DNA of 64,000 nucleotides. Origin: Streptomyces sp. IMTB 2501. GTDB taxonomy: Bacteria; Actinomycetota; Actinomycetes; Streptomycetales; Streptomycetaceae. Of the stretch, positions 8,646-17,484 are shown in pieces. Both the position numbers and the translations under genes were made by a program. The DNA lies in NCBI RefSeq assembly GCF_001953885.1, contig NZ_MQUS01000019.1, positions 25,038 to 89,037 on the forward strand. The letters are read 5' to 3'. The notes beneath the pieces are model-generated. The model made no database searches. It had not been told where the DNA came from and saw only the letters and a list, made by a program, of their open reading frames with translations. Numbering within the stretch: the stretch's first letter is position 1; each line of letters begins with the position of its first letter.

Positions 8646-10196
8646 ATGAGCATCGATGAGTTCGACTACGTGGTGGTCGGCGGCGGCACGGCGGGCAACG
8701 TGGTGGCGGCCCGGCTCTCCGAGGACCCGTCCGTGACGGTGTGTGTGCTGGAGGCGGGGCCGAGCGACGTCGGCGACGACGACGTTCTCCGGCTGGAGCG
8801 CTGGATGGGTCTGCTGGAGTCCGGCTACGACTGGGACTACCCGGTCGAACCACAGGCCACCGGCAACAGTTTTATGCGGCACGCGCGCGCCAAAGTGCTG
8901 GGCGGCTGTTCCTCGCACAATTCCGCCATCGCCTTCTGGGCGCCGGCGGAGGATCTGGACGACTGGGCCGCCCGGGGCTGTACGGGCTGGAGCGCGGCCG
9001 AATTGTTCCCGCTGTACCGGCGGCTGGAGAACAACGACGCGCCCGGCGACCACCACGGCCGCACCGGCCCGGTGAGGCTGCGCACGCTGAAGGGCGCCGA
9101 TCCGTGCGGTGCCTCCCTGCTGGAGGCGTGTGCGCAGGCCGGGATACCCACGGTCCCGTTCAACACCGGGACGACGGTGGTGCGCGGGGCCAACTGGTTC
9201 CAGATCAACTCCGACGAGAACAACATCCGCCAGTCGTCGTCCGTCGCCTATCTGCACCCCGTGATGGGCAAACGTCCAAATCTAGACGTCCGAACCGGGG
9301 TGCGCGCGAAACGGCTGGTGCTGGAGGGCCGCCGGTGTGCGGGCGCCGAGTACCTGGACCCCGACCTGGTGCACACCCGCACGGTACGGGCCCGGCGCGA
9401 GGTCATCGTCTCGTGCGGCTCGATCGACTCCCCCAAGCTGCTGATGCTGTCCGGCATCGGCCCGGCCGGGCAACTGCGCGACGTCGGAGTGGACGTCGTC
9501 GTCGACTCCCCCGGCGTCGGCGAGAACCTCCAGGACCACCCCGAGGGCGTGATCATGTGGGAGGCGAAGCAGCCCATGCCCACCCTGTCGAGCCAGTGGT
9601 GGGAGGCGGGCATCTTCTACGACACCGAGCCCGGCCTGGACCGGCCCGACCTGATGTTCCACTACGGGTCCGTGCCGTTCGACATGAACACCGCCCGCTG
9701 GGGCTACCCCACCTCCGAGAACGCGTTCTGTCTGACGCCCAATGTGACGAAGGCGAGGTCGCGCGGCACGGTACGGCTGCGGACCCGCGACTTCCGGGAC
9801 AAACCGAAAGTGGACCCGCGGTACTTCACGCACGAGCACGATGTGCGGGTGATGACGTACGGGCTGAAGCTGGCGCGCCGCATCGCCGCACAGCCCGCGC
9901 TCAGCGGCTGGACGGGCGCGGAACTGGCTCCGGGTCCGGACGTCCGGACGGACGACGAGTTGCTGGAGTACATCCACAAGACGCACAACACCGTCTATCA
10001 CCCGTCCTGCACGGTGAAGATGGGCGCCGACGACGACCGCGCGGCCCCCCTCGACCCGCGGCTGCGGGTCAAGGGGGTCGAGGGGCTGCGGGTGGCCGAC
10101 GGTTCGGTGATGCCGGACCTGATCGCCGTCAATCCGTGCATCACGACGATGATGATCGGCGAGAAGTGCGCGGACCTCGTGAAAGAGGACGCGTGA
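8646..10196 (+). CDS. codA: Choline oxidase-like GMC oxidoreductase
   Basis: FAD-dependent GMC oxidoreductase of 516 aa. The ATG at 8646 follows AAGGAGG. The dinucleotide motif VVVGGGTAGN is at residues 9-18, and HARAKVLGGCSSHNS contains His91, equivalent to the histidine that carries covalent FAD in Arthrobacter choline oxidase. The C-terminal YHPSCTVKMG histidine and NPCITTMMIGE asparagine match the catalytic pair of that enzyme. It would oxidise choline to betaine aldehyde and onward. It is the last gene of the operon, and its TGA lies three bases from the stop of the convergent SMC-like gene, leaving no room for an ordinary terminator between them. Confidence 0.85.
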   Translation: MSIDEFDYVVVGGGTAGNVVAARLSEDPSVTVCVLEAGPSDVGDDDVLRLERWMGLLESGYDWDYPVEPQATGNSFMRHARAKVLGGCSSHNSAIAFWAPAEDLDDWAARGCTGWSAAELFPLYRRLENNDAPGDHHGRTGPVRLRTLKGADPCGASLLEACAQAGIPTVPFNTGTTVVRGANWFQINSDENNIRQSSSVAYLHPVMGKRPNLDVRTGVRAKRLVLEGRRCAGAEYLDPDLVHTRTVRARREVIVSCGSIDSPKLLMLSGIGPAGQLRDVGVDVVVDSPGVGENLQDHPEGVIMWEAKQPMPTLSSQWWEAGIFYDTEPGLDRPDLMFHYGSVPFDMNTARWGYPTSENAFCLTPNVTKARSRGTVRLRTRDFRDKPKVDPRYFTHEHDVRVMTYGLKLARRIAAQPALSGWTGAELAPGPDVRTDDELLEYIHKTHNTVYHPSCTVKMGADDDRAAPLDPRLRVKGVEGLRVADGSVMPDLIAVNPCITTMMIGEKCADLVKEDA

Positions 10197-10199
10197 GCG

Positions 10200-13100
10200 T
10201 CACGCGGGCTTCTTGAACATCCTCGTCGCCGTGATCTCGCTGTGCACCGCCTCTCCGGCCTGGGCCTGCTGCGGCAGACCGGGCCGGAGGTGCTCCTCCA
10301 CGCTGATGTACTTCAGGCCCGCCCTGAGGTCGGCGTCGTTGCGCAGCCGGATGACCAGCGGGAACTCCGCGAGCGCGGTCGTGTCGAACAGGCCGGTGGT
10401 GTACAGGAGCTGCACGCCGAGCGCGTCCGACACGGCTCGCTGCAGCTCCAGCAGGTACGTGGCGTTGGCGCGGCCGATGGGGTTGTCCAGGAAGAGCGTG
10501 CCGGCGTGCCGCTGCTTGTCCCGCCCTCGGTCGTTCGAACGCAGGGCGGCCATCGTGCAGTACAGCGCGATGGCTGCGGTGAGCAGCTGGCCGCCGGAGA
10601 ACACGTCGCCCATCTGACCGACCGGGACGCGTTCCGCGCGCAGTACGGCGTCCGGCTTGAGGATCTCGACCGCGACACCCTTCGGCTGAAGGGCGGCCGC
10701 GACGCCCCGCAGCAGCAGGGACATGCCGTCGCGGCGCAGGTCGGAGTTCTTCTTCACGGCCGCGCGCGTGGCCTCGTCGATGACCTCGCCGAGCCGCTCG
10801 GTGAGCGTGGCCTGGTCGGGCTCCTCGAAGCGGATGCGCAGGAACTCCTGCCCGGACCATTCGCCGAGGCCTTCGGGGAGGCGGGAGAGCCGCTGGGCGG
10901 AGCGCAGGGTGGCGAGGGCGGACTCGACCAGACCGCGCAGGCGGTCCACGATCGAGTCGCGGTTGCGCTCCAGCTGGGCCAACTCGTCCGTCAGGACGCG
11001 CAGCCGGGGTGCGAAGGCGTCCGCCCACTTCTGCGCGTGCTCCGGCAGCGCCGACGCGGGCAGTTCGCGGATCTGCTGCCGAGCCGGGGTGCGGACCTGC
11101 TCGTAGCGCGTGGAGTTGGCGTGCCGGACCAGGACGTCGCTCGCCTCGCGCACGGCCGCCTCGGCGGCGGACAGGTCGGCGGCGCAGCCGCGCAGCGAGC
11201 GGCGGGCCTCGGCCGCGGAGTGCCGGGCCTCCTCCAGGCTGCCGGGGTACGGCTCCGGCTCCTCCTGCTCCTCCTCGGGGGCGTGCTCGCGCAGCAGGTC
11301 CCGGAGCATCGCGGCGATCTCGTCGAAGCCGCCGGCCGCGTCCTCGGCGGCCCGGTGGGCATCCAGCAGCTCGGCGTGGGCCTCTCGGGCCTCGGCCAGC
11401 GCCTCGGTACGGGAGGCGAGTTCGCCGGTCGCGGTGCGCAGCAGCGCCTGGGCGTGCTCGGCATCGCGCGGGAGCAGTTCCCCGGGCAGTTCCGTGTGCG
11501 CCTCGCCGTCCTCGGGGGCGTGCCGTTCGGCCTCGCCGCGCAGCCGGCCGAGCTGCTCGCTCGCCGTCGACATGCGGGTCTCCAGAAGCTGCACCAGTTC
11601 CTCCGCGCGGGCGGCGGCCGCCTGCCGGGAGGGGCCGTCGGAGCCGTCGGGCGACTGGAGCAGCTGCTCCGCGCGGGTGCGGACCTTGTTGCTGAGCCGG
11701 TCCAGCTCGGCACGGGCGGCGCTCTCGTCGCTCTCCGCGCGGGCCTGCTCGGCGCGCAGGTCGGCGCCGACGCCGACCTTCTCGTACACCTGGGAGGCGG
11801 CCCGGTAGGCCTCGCGGAGGGCGGGCAGGGACGCCTTGGGGGCGACCGCGTCCTCGACCGGTACGTCGTCCGGGGCGCCGGCGATCTCGGAGCGCTCGGC
11901 GCGCAGGGCACGGGCGGTGCGGCGGGCGTCGTCGGCGGCGCGCTGGGCGGCGCGGCGGTCCTCGTCGGCGGCGCGGGCGCGTTCCAGGCAGGCCTGCGCG
12001 CGCGCCTCGGACTCCGTCGCCTCGTCGGCGAGTTCACGCAGCCGGGCCTGCCAGCCGGCGCGTTCGCGCAGCCGGTAGGCGAGTCCGGCGAGGGCGTCGG
12101 CGGCGCGGCGGGCCTTCTGGGCGGCCTCCTGCCGTTCGTCGCGGACCTGTGCGGCCTCGGCGGCGGCCTCGTCGGCCTCCGTGCGCAGGGCGCGTGCCTC
12201 GGCCAGCTCGGCCTCGGCCTCCTCGGCGAACGCGCGGGTCTCCTCCGCGGTCTGGGCCAGCTCGGTGAGACGGCCGGCCGGGCAGCCGGTGCGCCAGGAG
12301 GCGAGCCGGGCGGCCAGCTCGCGGTCCTTGCCGAGCCGGGCGGCGAGGGTGCGGATCTCCTCGTCGCGCTCGGTCGCCCGCGCGCGCAGCGCCTGCCGTT
12401 CCTCGTCGGCGGCGTGCTCGTCGTGCATGGCCGGGTTCGGCGGCACGAGGAAGACGTCACCGGGGGCGGCGCTGTCGGCGGGCGGCGGGGCGAGGAGGGC
12501 GGCGGCCGTGCCCACGGCGACGGCGGAGCGGGGCAGCAGGGCGGCGTCGCCGAGCGCCTCGCGGGCACGCGCGTGCGTGTCCGGGTCGGTGATGATCACA
12601 CCGTCGACGAGTTCCGGGCGGGCGGCGAGCACACGCGCGTGGTCGGCGGGGTCGACGGCCTGGGCGAGATAGCGCCAGCCGGGCAGCGCCGGGATGCCGT
12701 GCTCGCCGAGGAACTCCACGGTGGCCAGGACGTCGGGGCCGGGCGGCAGCAGTCCGCCGTCACCGAGGGCGCCGAGGATACGGGAGTCGTCGGCGGCGGC
12801 GGTGCGCAGCTCGAACAGGTGCCGTTCGGCGGTCGACACGGCGTCGTCCAGCAGCTCGCGCAACTCGTCGGCGAAGCGGTCGAGTTCCTCGAAGGCGAGC
12901 GGACCGTCGGCGGGGACAGCCGGGTCCGCCGCGGATCCCGCGCGTGTGTCGTCGTCCATGTCCGCCCTCGGGGCGGGCACCCGCGCCCAGCCCGGCGCAC
13001 CCGGCAGGCTGAGCAGTTCCGCGAGCCGCTCCTCGGCGGCCAGGGACTCGGCGAGGCGCCGCTCGGCCTCGTGGGCGCGCTCGGCCGCCGCCGCGGCGTC

Positions 13101-14843
13101 CGCCGCGCGGGCCGCGGTCAGTTCCGCCCGGGACTCCGCGGAAGCCGCCTCGCGCGCGTGCTCGCTGACCTTGCGGGCGGCCTCACGGGCCGCGTCCCAG
13201 GCGGCGACGGCGGTCTTCTCGGCATCGCTGGCGGCGAGCGCGGCACGCGCGGGGTCGGCGTCCGGTGCGCTGTCGTCGAGCCAGCCCGCGCGGACCGCCT
13301 CGGCGGTCTCCTGCTCGACCTCGGCGAGGCGCTGGCGCAGATGCCCGGTCTCGCTGCGGGCGCGCTGCGCCTCGGTCGCGGCGGCGGTGGAGTCCCCGTA
13401 GGCGGAGTCGCTGACCTCCTGCAGCGCGGCGGAGCGCTCCTCCTCCTCGTTGGCGAGCGCCTCGGCGCTCTCGGCGGCCGTGTGCAGGGCCCGTACGAGG
13501 TCCACGGCGGCCTTGGCGCGCGCTGCGAGCGCGGGCGCGGCGTCCCGCTCCGCCTCCTGGATGGCGGCGGAGACACGCGCGACGCGGTCGGCGGCGGCGC
13601 GGTGCCGCAGCACGGCCTCGGCGGCCTGCCAGGCCGAGTGCAGGGTGCGCGCGTCGGCCAGTTCGCGCTTCTGCGCGGCGGCGGACTTCTCGGCGGCGGC
13701 GAGCGCCAACGAGGCGTGCCGGTAGGCGAGTTCGGCGGCGATCAGGGCGCTGCGTTCGCGGGCGCCCTCGGAGTGGGTGACGGCGTAGGCGGCGGCCGTG
13801 ACCCGCTGGGCGAGGTCCGCGGCCCGCACCCGCTCCCGTACCGCCCGCGCGGACAGCCGCCGGACGAGGGTGCGGGTACGGCGCTCGGCGCCGGCGTGGA
13901 CATCACGCGCGCGTGAACGGGCTTCGGCGGCCTCGACGATCCGCCCGAGCAGGTCGACCGAGCCTGCGGTGAAGTCCCGTTCGGCGATCAGCTCGGCGCG
14001 CCGGCCCAGCTTGTTGCCGAAGCCGCTGACGAGGTCGGCGAGACCGTCGGTGTCCCGGGTGTCGGTGACGGCGCGCAGCAGCAGGTCGGTGAAGTCGGAG
14101 TCCTTCTTCACCGCGAAGAGACCGGCCGCCTCGCCCTCGTCGGCGTTCATCTCCCGCTGGTAGCGGAAGAGTTCGGGGTCCAGGCCGAGGTCGCCGAGGT
14201 GCTCGATCCAGCGGTCGTGGATCTCCTCCCAGTGCACCTCCAGATGCGGGTAGGCCTTGCCCGCCTCCGTGAGGGCGTCGCGAAAGCCCTTCATGGTGCG
14301 GCGCCGGCCCTGGGCGCCCGAGGTGCCCTCGACGGTCGGCCGCACGGCGGTGGCCTCGGCGACCGGCAGATTGTCCAGGCTCAGGCCGGGGCCGGGCCGG
14401 AACGAGTACCAGGCCTCGGCGAACTTCCGTGGGTCGTTGGACACCTGCCGCCCGCGCCACTCGCTCACCTTGCCGACGACGACGCACTCGCCGGTCTGCA
14501 CATGCTGCCACTCCAGCGCCACGTGCCCGCAGTCGTCGGCCAACAGGAACTTGCGCAGCACACCGGAGCTGGCACCGCCGAGGGTGTTGCGGTGGCCCGG
14601 CAGCATGACCGAGAAGATCAGCTTCAGCAGCACGGACTTGCCACCGCCGTTCTCCAGGAAGAGCACGCCGGCGGGCGCGGGCCGGCGCGGCGGGCCGGAC
14701 GGCTCCTCCTCGAAGAACTCCGCCTGCGTGGGCGCCGGGTCGGGCACGGGCTCGCCGACACCCCGCAGGTCAAGCACGGTGTCGGCATAGCGCGCACCGG
14801 CGGGACCGATGGAGTAGAGGCGGACCCGGGACAGCTCGTACAT
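10200..14843 (-). CDS. SMC/MukB/JetC-like coiled-coil ATPase
   Basis: Very large ABC-type ATPase of 1547 aa with SMC architecture. The N-terminal head has a P-loop in FLENGGGKSVLL (Lys69, Ser70). Two long Ala/Glu/Arg-rich coiled coils, about residues 270-690 and 815-1380, flank a hinge-like globular segment at about 700-810. The C-terminal head has the signature FSGGQLL near 1412 and a Walker B strand TLFLDNPIGRAN near 1450. In that strand the usual catalytic Glu after Asp is Asn. It follows MukE-like and MukF-like genes on the same strand, so a three-subunit condensin-like complex is inferred. Such complexes act on DNA by loop extrusion in chromosome organisation or plasmid defence. The exact family, and whether it hydrolyses ATP, cannot be settled here. 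Confidence 0.82.
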   Translation of the reverse strand: MYELSRVRLYSIGPAGARYADTVLDLRGVGEPVPDPAPTQAEFFEEEPSGPPRRPAPAGVLFLENGGGKSVLLKLIFSVMLPGHRNTLGGASSGVLRKFLLADDCGHVALEWQHVQTGECVVVGKVSEWRGRQVSNDPRKFAEAWYSFRPGPGLSLDNLPVAEATAVRPTVEGTSGAQGRRRTMKGFRDALTEAGKAYPHLEVHWEEIHDRWIEHLGDLGLDPELFRYQREMNADEGEAAGLFAVKKDSDFTDLLLRAVTDTRDTDGLADLVSGFGNKLGRRAELIAERDFTAGSVDLLGRIVEAAEARSRARDVHAGAERRTRTLVRRLSARAVRERVRAADLAQRVTAAAYAVTHSEGARERSALIAAELAYRHASLALAAAEKSAAAQKRELADARTLHSAWQAAEAVLRHRAAADRVARVSAAIQEAERDAAPALAARAKAAVDLVRALHTAAESAEALANEEEERSAALQEVSDSAYGDSTAAATEAQRARSETGHLRQRLAEVEQETAEAVRAGWLDDSAPDADPARAALAASDAEKTAVAAWDAAREAARKVSEHAREAASAESRAELTAARAADAAAAAERAHEAERRLAESLAAEERLAELLSLPGAPGWARVPAPRADMDDDTRAGSAADPAVPADGPLAFEELDRFADELRELLDDAVSTAERHLFELRTAAADDSRILGALGDGGLLPPGPDVLATVEFLGEHGIPALPGWRYLAQAVDPADHARVLAARPELVDGVIITDPDTHARAREALGDAALLPRSAVAVGTAAALLAPPPADSAAPGDVFLVPPNPAMHDEHAADEERQALRARATERDEEIRTLAARLGKDRELAARLASWRTGCPAGRLTELAQTAEETRAFAEEAEAELAEARALRTEADEAAAEAAQVRDERQEAAQKARRAADALAGLAYRLRERAGWQARLRELADEATESEARAQACLERARAADEDRRAAQRAADDARRTARALRAERSEIAGAPDDVPVEDAVAPKASLPALREAYRAASQVYEKVGVGADLRAEQARAESDESAARAELDRLSNKVRTRAEQLLQSPDGSDGPSRQAAAARAEELVQLLETRMSTASEQLGRLRGEAERHAPEDGEAHTELPGELLPRDAEHAQALLRTATGELASRTEALAEAREAHAELLDAHRAAEDAAGGFDEIAAMLRDLLREHAPEEEQEEPEPYPGSLEEARHSAAEARRSLRGCAADLSAAEAAVREASDVLVRHANSTRYEQVRTPARQQIRELPASALPEHAQKWADAFAPRLRVLTDELAQLERNRDSIVDRLRGLVESALATLRSAQRLSRLPEGLGEWSGQEFLRIRFEEPDQATLTERLGEVIDEATRAAVKKNSDLRRDGMSLLLRGVAAALQPKGVAVEILKPDAVLRAERVPVGQMGDVFSGGQLLTAAIALYCTMAALRSNDRGRDKQRHAGTLFLDNPIGRANATYLLELQRAVSDALGVQLLYTTGLFDTTALAEFPLVIRLRNDADLRAGLKYISVEEHLRPGLPQQAQAGEAVHSEITATRMFKKPA

Positions 14844-14906
14844 GGCGGACTCTCGTAAGTCTGGTGAAAAGTGCGGTGGTTCAGGGGCTGGTGGCGCTGG
14901 TGCGCC

Positions 14907-15785
14907 TCAGGAGTGGAACGGCAGCCCGGCGTCGGCCGCCAGCTCCAGGTCCTCGGTGTCGTCGGCGGGCAGCAGACTGGCCGTCCCGTCGGTCACCGGT
15001 ACGACGCCCAGCTCAAGCAGTTCGGCCAGGGCCGCGCTGCCCGCCATGTCCCGGACCTGGAGCTGGTAGCGGGCCGTGGTGCGGTACGTGCCGCCGCTGT
15101 CGTCGCCGGTGCGCTGCAGAAAGCCCGAGTCGGTGAGGAAGGCCAGGGCCTTGGCGACGATGCCGGTGGTGGAGGCGGCCGGCCGGCGGGCGTCCTTGGT
15201 GGCTCCGGTGGCGCTGCGTCTGGCCCAGATCCGCCAGGCGGCCTCAAGGCCGGGTGCGTCGGTCGCCGGGTCGGTGTTCTCGCCCAGTTCCTCGGCCCGC
15301 TCCTCCAGGCGCCGGCAGGCCTGCCGTACGAACGCGTCGACGCCGTTGACGGTGACGCGGCCGATGTAGGTGTCGTCGGCCAGGTCCTCCGGGCGCGGGA
15401 ACGCCAGTGCGGCGGCGGCCAGATGGGCGAGGCCGTGCAGGAAGCGGTCGCCCGAGTCGGCGGCGGTGCGACGCGCGTAGTCACCCATGCGGACGGCGAA
15501 CACCGAGTCCTCGGCGGCCGTGACGGCCATCCCCGCGCGCGGGGACACCTCCAGCACGACGAGCCCCAGACCGGCGGCGACGGCGTCGGCGAGCCGGGCG
15601 AACGCCGGGTCGTCCCGGTAGCGGCGCAGCAGTTCCGTGTACTCCTGGTCCCGCGCGGGCTGCAGCTTGGGCTGCAGCCCGAAGGCGACGAGCCGAGCCG
15701 CGTCGGCGGCGTCGGCGGGGGTGACGGCGGAACCGGCCGGCGCGGCGGCGGGCTCGGGCTCACTCCAGTCGACGTGCTCGGTCAC
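14907..15785 (-). CDS. MukE/JetB-like (KITE) subunit candidate
   Basis: Protein of 292 aa, mostly predicted helical, with winged-helix-like character, for example around residues 190-260 (KALAFLTDSGFLQRTG, then a YRTTARYQLQVRDM strand pattern). I chose the GTG at 15785 because GGAG lies eight bases before it; a longer frame from 15857 overlaps the upstream gene. It sits 31 bases after the MukF-like gene and 63 bases before the SMC-like gene, the order used by MukFEB, MksFEB and JetABC systems. Its assignment rests on size, position and fold impression, not on a recognised signature. Confidence 0.6.
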   Translation of the reverse strand: MTEHVDWSEPEPAAAPAGSAVTPADAADAARLVAFGLQPKLQPARDQEYTELLRRYRDDPAFARLADAVAAGLGLVVLEVSPRAGMAVTAAEDSVFAVRMGDYARRTAADSGDRFLHGLAHLAAAALAFPRPEDLADDTYIGRVTVNGVDAFVRQACRRLEERAEELGENTDPATDAPGLEAAWRIWARRSATGATKDARRPAASTTGIVAKALAFLTDSGFLQRTGDDSGGTYRTTARYQLQVRDMAGSAALAELLELGVVPVTDGTASLLPADDTEDLELAADAGLPFHS

Positions 15786-15816
15786 GGCTTCGGCTCCTTG
15801 TCGCGTTGTCGCTTGC

Positions 15817-17346
15817 TCATGCTGCTTCCGTCCGGTCCGCAGCCATCCCCGCCGCATCCAGCAACGCGGTCCCCACGATCAGATCGGCCCCGCCGAACTC
15901 GGGATCGTCCAGCTCGGTCCCGTCGTCCACGGCGAACAACAGCTTCTCCTCGCCCTGCCGATAGGCCGTGCCGACCGCGGGACTGGCCGCGTGGACCGCC
16001 AACAGGGCCACCAGATAGGCCAGATCGGGATCCCCCGTCCGCCGCGCCTCGGCCAGCAGGCCCGACAGCCTGCGCGGCGCATCGGCCGGAAGGTCCAACA
16101 GCTCCATTGCGGCGGCCAGTTGCTCCTCGCTGAACCGGCTGTCGTCCGGCGTGGCGATCAGATCGGGCTCCGGCATCTCCGCGCCCAGATGCTCCCGCTC
16201 CACCGGCGGCGTCAGCAGGATCTCGACGAGGTCGCCGACCCGCACCGACACCGGGGTACGCAATCCCGTGCCGTTCGCGAAGAACGCGTCCGTGACCCGG
16301 GTCGCCTGCTCCAGCGGCAACGGCAGGACGGGGGCGAGGAGATGGCCGTACAGGTCCGTCCCGGAGGTCGTCGCCGGTGTGGCGAAGGCCTGCCGGTCCT
16401 GTTCGGCGCGGAACAGCGGCCCCGCCTCCAGCAACCGCGACTGGAGCTGGGTGTGCCGCCGGATGCAGTCCTTGACGATGTCGACCAGCTCGGCGGCGCG
16501 CCGCTTGTGCTCGGGCTCCTCGGTCTCGTCGCGGGCCTTGCGGATGTTGGTGAGGATCGCGTTCTCGTGGCGGTAGCGGTCGGCCACGTGGTCCAGGGCC
16601 TCGGCGATCATGTCGGGCACGGCGCCCAGCCAGTCGACCGCGCGGACGTTGCGCCGGGTGGCCTCCAGGGCGCGGCGCAGGGTCTCCGAGTACTGCACCG
16701 TGCGGTAGCGGGCCTGCTCGGCGGCGAGCTGGGCGTCGGCCAGCCGGCCGCGGCTGATCAGCACCTCCAGCTTGACCTCGGCGGCGATCTGGGCGCTGGT
16801 GACGTCGGTGTCGAGGGCGCCGACCAGGACGTTGACCGCCTCGTCCGTCGTGCGCAGATAGACCGTGCCGCCGGGCCCCGGGACCTCTTCGATCAGTTTG
16901 AAGTCGTAGTCCCTGCGGATGTATGTGCCGTCCGGGGCGAAGGTGCCGTAGACGGCGCGGAAGCCGCGGTCGACGCTGCCGACGTTGATCAGGTTCTCCA
17001 GGACCCAGCGGGCCACGCGCTCGTGCTCGGCGGTGGGCCGGTGCGGGGCCTGGGCGGCGATGCGCGGGACGAGCCGGGCCACGATCTGCTCGTGGTCGGC
17101 GCCGGTGTCGAAGTCCATGTTGAGGGTGACCAGGTCGATGGCGGCGAGAGCCACCTCGGCCATGCCGTACACCGAGTACTCACCGGCCAGGTTGGCCTTG
17201 CGCGCGTCGAGGTCGTGCAGCGGCGCGGTGCAGGCGAGCGCGCGCAGCCGCCGCGCCAGCCCCTCGTCGGCGGCCGGGCCCGGTGCCGGGCGCGGCCCCG
17301 CGCTGAGCTGGGGCGGAACACTGTCCGTCGATGCAGGCGAAGTCAC
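15817..17346 (-). CDS. MukF/JetA-like kleisin candidate
   Basis: Protein of 509 aa. An N-terminal helical/winged-helix portion with LARRLRALACTAPLHDLD is followed by a segment with DYDFKLIEEV and VYLRTTDEAVNVLVGAL, a long helical stretch rich in Arg/Ala/Glu (about 180-310) and a C-terminal small domain. This layout is typical of MukF/MksF/JetA subunits that bridge SMC heads. I chose the GTG at 17346: no ribosome binding site precedes it, but TAGTCT ends seven bases upstream, the arrangement of a leaderless Streptomyces transcript. It is the first gene of the three-gene set; the kleisin role is inferred from order and architecture. Confidence 0.6.
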   Translation of the reverse strand: MTSPASTDSVPPQLSAGPRPAPGPAADEGLARRLRALACTAPLHDLDARKANLAGEYSVYGMAEVALAAIDLVTLNMDFDTGADHEQIVARLVPRIAAQAPHRPTAEHERVARWVLENLINVGSVDRGFRAVYGTFAPDGTYIRRDYDFKLIEEVPGPGGTVYLRTTDEAVNVLVGALDTDVTSAQIAAEVKLEVLISRGRLADAQLAAEQARYRTVQYSETLRRALEATRRNVRAVDWLGAVPDMIAEALDHVADRYRHENAILTNIRKARDETEEPEHKRRAAELVDIVKDCIRRHTQLQSRLLEAGPLFRAEQDRQAFATPATTSGTDLYGHLLAPVLPLPLEQATRVTDAFFANGTGLRTPVSVRVGDLVEILLTPPVEREHLGAEMPEPDLIATPDDSRFSEEQLAAAMELLDLPADAPRRLSGLLAEARRTGDPDLAYLVALLAVHAASPAVGTAYRQGEEKLLFAVDDGTELDDPEFGGADLIVGTALLDAAGMAADRTEAA

Positions 17347-17353
17347 GGTGCAC

Positions 17354-17384
17354 AGACTAGGTCCTCGGTCTGACATCGACCCAA
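17354..17384 (-). promoter_or_regulatory. Leaderless promoter of the SMC-like operon
   Basis: On the minus strand TTGGGT (17384-17379) and TAGTCT (17359-17354) are 19 bases apart, and the -10 box ends seven bases before the GTG at 17346. Transcription would therefore start at or next to the start codon. Confidence 0.5.
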
Positions 17385-17390
17385 ACGAGC

Positions 17391-17418
17391 GGCTCCGCCG
17401 CGTTTGGCCGGCGGAGCC
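17391..17418 (-). terminator. Hairpin terminator after the GntR gene
   Basis: A perfect 10-base inverted repeat, GGCTCCGCCG (17391-17400) and CGGCGGAGCC (17409-17418), encloses an eight-base loop. It lies downstream of the GntR gene and just upstream of the SMC-operon promoter, so it probably insulates the two units. There is no U-tract, which is usual in Streptomyces. Confidence 0.6.
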
Positions 17419-17433
17419 GCCGGGCGTTGTCAT

Positions 17434-17483
17434 CGATACGGCACCGCGCCGATACAGCGCACCGCCGATACGGCACCGCGCCG
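17434..17483. repeat. 18-base direct repeat, two copies
   Basis: CGATACGGCACCGCGCCG occurs exactly at 17434-17451 and 17466-17483, a 32-base period, with a partial third unit (GCCGATACAGCGC) between them. It fills the space between the GntR stop codon and the hairpin. Its function is unknown. Confidence 0.75.
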
Positions 17484-17484
17484 C

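Noticed and set aside
10242..13916. 1224-codon plus-strand open frame over the SMC-like gene
   Set aside because: It is antisense to a gene with coherent coiled-coil and ATPase motifs; its Gly/Arg/Gln-rich content is the shadow expected from GC-rich codon bias.
10200..17346. Calling the three-gene set a Wadjet defence system
   Set aside because: The JetD-type nuclease that defines Wadjet is not in the neighbourhood, so only a condensin-like label is supported.
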